Of a stretch of 64,000 nt of DNA, positions 60,090-64,000 are shown in pieces (within the stretch, counting starts at the first letter, position 1; each line of letters starts with the position of its first letter). A program made the translations under genes and the position numbers. This DNA is from Isoperla grammatica (Eukaryota > Arthropoda > Insecta > Plecoptera > Perlodidae). The stretch lies in NCBI GenBank assembly GCA_945910005.1, contig OX246738.1:22329686-22393685 (forward strand), written 5' to 3'. The notes beneath the pieces are model-generated. The model was not told the origin of the DNA, made no database searches, and saw only the letters and a program-made list of their open reading frames with translations.

Positions 60090-60440
60090 GCGGGACCCGT
60101 GCGGGAAAGTCAAGGGATGTGCGGGTTAACTGCTGGAAACGGGAAGATCTGGGATATGCCGGTCAGGGCCTGCGAGGGAAGGCTTAGGGACGTCCCGCAT
60201 CTGGGAAACTCACGGGATATCCCTCACGGGAAGCGCGAGGGAATGTTAAGGGATGTCCCTGTCTGGGAAAGTCACGGGACGTCCCGTACGGGAAGCGCTT
60301 GGGAATGATAAGGGGCGCCCCGTGTATGGGAAAGTCACGGGACGCCCTACACTGGAAGCGCGAGGGAAGGGTAAGGGACGTCCCGTGTACGGGAAAAACA
60401 TGGGATAACCCACATAGGATCCCGCGAAGAAAGGGCAAGA
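60090..60440. repeat. 63-bp GC-rich tandem repeat, about five or six diverged copies
   Basis: The pattern GGGAAAGTCACGGGACGTCC, CGTACGGGAAGCGC and GGGAATGxTAAGGG repeats with period 63 bp. Palindromic GGGACGTCCC words occur repeatedly. As 63 is a multiple of 3, frames stay open on both strands, but the encoded Gly/Arg/Pro-rich repeats have no independent support as protein. Confidence 0.85.
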
Positions 60441-63400
60441 TTTGGAAAAGATGTTTTTGTTACGTACGTCCGGGTTAACCATATAATTCTTTGTTCTTTA
60501 TCTTTATCTTTTGATTGACGATAGATACCAATGATTTATTCGAGTATTTATTCGCTCTATACCACATTCAAAATTCCATTCACAAGTTAAAGTCCTTCAT
60601 AACCATGAATAAGTAAATAAATGTATTAATAAAACCCATTTTATATTTCTAATAAATCCAAGTAGTTACAGAAATGGGAGTTGTTGGTAGTTAAGGGGAC
60701 TACTGGTTAGTAGTTGATAGGATACTTTCTAGAAATGTATTGTTTATTATTTTTTCCTGATTTGGCTTTCGATGGTTTTGATATGGTACTTTACATCAAA
60801 TAATAACGTTTTATGAATGGTATTACGATACGTCACAGTGATAATCAAAAACTTACTGATGATCGAATTGAGAAGATGAAGTAAATGAAGTTCTTAGATA
60901 AGGTAAGTATGAAACCATGAATACTATTATGATAATGCTGTTTATGTGAAAATTGTGTTTCGTAATGACAACGGCATAGGGGGAGGGATTTATACCTGTT
61001 TTGAGTGTTTTCCAGAAATATTTAAAATGACAGATGTTACATAGAATCAATGGATTTTAAATAGGCTAGCTGGTAATCACTCGTCTGCAACTATCTATTG
61101 TATTTGTATTGGTTCTTCATTTACAGATAAGACAACGAACAAATTAATTGAATTCAATGAACGATTTGAAGATTACAAAGTTTCCATGTATTATTGTAAA
61201 AATGTGTCGCTGAAGCTTAAATTCAAATTTAGCAACATCATGCACCTGACATTATAGCCAACTGTCATACCTCATATCTATACAATATGAGTATGATATA
61301 CATTATAGAAGTGGTTATAAATAAGGTAAAAAAGTAACTTCTCAATATACGTCTACTGTAAGGAAGTATTGTTTACGTCCTATTCAATTCGAGAAAGTGA
61401 GACTAGTTACAGTATGCACAACCTACAATGCATCGTACGCACATTCATATTGTTAATTTAAAAAGCTCAGTTTAAAAAGTATCTTTGGTGCTTATAAACT
61501 GTAAGAAAACTGTAATGACAAAGGATACCGCACTATGAAGAAGGCTCTCTTTGTATTGTTATTATGTGTTGTGATATTGCTTATGTAGCTGATGATAACC
61601 GTACTTAATTCGACCACCACCGATAAGAAATTACAACGTGTTCATTCATTATCTATGCTACAAGTCCTACTAAGCTTTGTAATACGGTGCCGCTCGCTAT
61701 AGTGGTGATAAGATTCGGGCGGAGTGGGGTGGGAATCCCACCGTGGTAAGCAAAACAGTCCAAAACACTGACTGGACTACACAACAATTTTATACTTCGT
61801 GGGTGTTAGACGTTACTTATACGTGTGCTATCATGTTCTTTCGTGAAAAAATAAAATAAGTTAGGGCTTTATTAGTATCATAATCTTATTGCGATTTTTT
61901 TTAATCCATTGAATATTGATCCGTGTCGTGGACTGTGTTTGTGTGTGAGTGTGTGTGGTCGGAAGAAAGGAAAGAAGAACAAAACTGACTGGCAAGTGGC
62001 AACGGTATATTGACGACTCGTGTTTTTAAAACGAAAAATAGGATTCAACTTCGTTATGGACAAGCTCATTATTATAAAAATCACGTGAAGACGCAATTGT
62101 TCCTGAAAATCAAGAATACTAAGGTAGGTTTCTTCTAAGTTCGTATTCATATTTTCAAGATGCTATCAAATATTATCTTCAAAATCCTGTTGTGTTTTTG
62201 GGTTGCTTTGCTAACACGGTTTCGTTCACTTTAACATCAGGCTGAAGACCGAAGTTGAGCTATTCGATCGGAAATTACTAATTTGGTTGGACGAATGTAC
62301 ATCGAATTTTATTTACGACTAATAATAATTGTATTACATTTTGCTTCAATATTTTCCTTTTTTAATATAACCTTAGTTATAGGTAAATAAAAATACATAC
62401 ATACAAGGAAGCATACAATCTAAAATTAATATGCATTGATTGATTAATACGATGATCTAGACTAGACAGGGATCTAACATAATTTAGTAGTATAAAAAAT
62501 AGTTACGGCTGTGGCTTCGTCTCACATACTTTGCTTATCAAAATATATCTTTTCTGGCAGGATTTTAACTAGCCAGAGTCGACAACTATTCGCTTAAGTT
62601 CAATCTTTTGCAAACGCGCCGTTTGAATAAGGATTTGGTTTGATTAGGAAATGGGTTTGATGTTCCATTTTGGTGTGTACTAACAGGTAATATGTGCTCG
62701 TATAAATAAATTAAAAATTATACTACATGACGGAAATCATCAAAACGTAGGACCAATATCTTGTGACTAGTCACAAATATAGAATGCCTGCGTAGTTGTT
62801 ATATATAAGTTGAACAAAACACAAGGAAAAGCAATTATAAACACGTAGGAACAATATCATTTGAGAGCGTGGCTCGTCTGGCTGTGATTGACTATAGGTA
62901 CAAAAAGTAAAATGCATATATAATGCAATGTAAGTATAGAAAAAAAAACATAAGAAATGTTGATAAAAGGATAGGAGGCTAGTCCGTGAGCATGAGACGA
63001 GTGGTGCGGGGGCCGGGGGTGGCGTGCTCATATTGCCCCCGGTCGTAACAGTCAAGTCAGTGGTTCTTTCATTTATGTATACACAACAAATAACAATTTC
63101 ATCGGATCGCGTTAAAATAACAGTTTCGTGACGGGACGGATAAACTAGAAAATATTTGTTATTTAGTTATCTTATTTTTTATTTACATAATTTATATGAA
63201 ATGGCGCATCTGGCGCGCATCGTATAGTCAGTTAAAATTTTGAATTCCTCAAATCCAAGGGGGGCAAATGCCCTTTTGCTTCCCCTTGCGGCGCCCATGT
63301 TAATACCTACGATAAGCTTTGCAATGAACCTCTAGTGTTCTGATTTTTGTTTTTGTTTTTTTTACGAATAAATAAAATGTGTAGACAAAGTTTAAGCACA

Positions 63401-64000
63401 TATAACAAAGTAAAAATAAGACAATATATTCACAGAGTCACTTCAAAACGAGATATTCTTTTATAAAACAAACTGACATTTTTTTCATTCTACTGCTCTA
63501 AAACACACAGATTATCACAAAAATGACGTTGAAAAATGCATTTTCCGGGGGCCAAACACCCCCGACCCCCCCGTCCCCCTTTCAGTTCGTGCCGTCTACT
63601 ACACACTACAATTTAGGTCTTCACCCATATTGGGGGGGGAGGGGGGGGGGGGGGAGGAAGAGCGTTGTGAGTGGGTGGTGTGGGTCGATAATAAAAATAT
63701 AAAAATAGCAATGAATTATTATATTTTTGTAACAAATTGTCCAAAAGTGTTAATCATATTTCTCACGCTTGCACGCCCTGCTTAGTGCATACTAGCGCTT
63801 TTCAGCTTGTCTCTTCAGAATTACATAATTTTATTTTGTAAAATAAACAGCAGCACCTAACATAAAAAGCACCTTATAGCCATATGTCCACTGCCCTCAG
63901 ATGAAACCTTTTTGTGGTGGTTATTGACACTTTGCCCTCCATTGTGGTTATTAATTGCCATTTGACGGTAAAATAAATAATTGTTCTCTAATCTAGCTAG
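60441..64000. other. Presumed intron to window end, nothing recognised
   Basis: AT-rich sequence. G- and C-tracts occur at about 63560-63580 and 63631-63654, the first within a GGGGGCC...CCCCCGACC pairing pattern. No TM1 or ectodomain exon of the receptor was identified. Confidence 0.55.

Overview
This window is eukaryotic and gene-poor: about 64 kb, mostly AT-rich, and nearly all intron, tandem repeat and transposon debris. The one real gene I can support lies on the minus strand. It is the 3' half of a seven-transmembrane receptor of the methuselah-like / adhesion (class B) GPCR type. Exons were recognised by splice sites, by matching intron phases and by the continuous membrane protein they encode: TM2 (38418..38523), TM3 (one copy of an 18-fold repeated exon, 16310..17887), TM4 to ECL2 (3101..3277), TM5 (1915..2035) and ICL3-TM6-TM7-tail with a stop codon (977..1306). 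A short exon carrying the start of TM3 with its conserved Cys, and everything N-terminal of TM2, was not found. Methuselah-like receptors, tRNA-derived SINEs with a conserved central domain, and the mix of hAT-like, Tc1/mariner-like and LINE remnants suggest an arthropod, probably an insect. The species cannot be fixed from the sequence.

The striking property of the locus is that its minisatellites are built from the exons of this gene. The 64-bp array (71..1029, 15 copies) is a reiteration of the last codons and stop of the terminal exon. The TM4 exon has a second, decayed tandem copy (2988..3090). The TM3 exon, with its own acceptor and donor, is the unit of an 89-bp array (18 copies, 16304..17907). 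The acceptor and first 66 nt of the TM2 exon form the unit of a 109-bp array (about 61 copies, 38453..45100). A fifth array (86 bp, about 48 copies, 55950..60055) lies further upstream in the gene direction. It has no convincing exon, but most of its units carry an overlapping AP-1-like / E-box sequence.

Region by region: 0-3.3 kb holds the C-terminal exons and one MITE. From 3.3 to 16.3 kb is an intron with a hammerhead-ribozyme-like motif, SINEs, a 1.2-kb hAT-like element with an 8-bp target duplication, a 1.15-kb polypyrimidine tract and three small inverted-repeat elements. The TM3 array occupies 16.3-17.9 kb. From 17.9 to 38.4 kb is a long intron with LINE 3' ends, MITEs, tRNA-like SINEs and microsatellites. 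The TM2 exon array covers 38.4-45.1 kb. From 45.1 to 64 kb, presumably upstream intron, there is a SINE, a fold-back element with TTAA flanks, a LINE end, a hAT-like element, a (CATA)n tract, the 86-bp array and a 63-bp GC-rich array. No other protein-coding gene is convincingly present.
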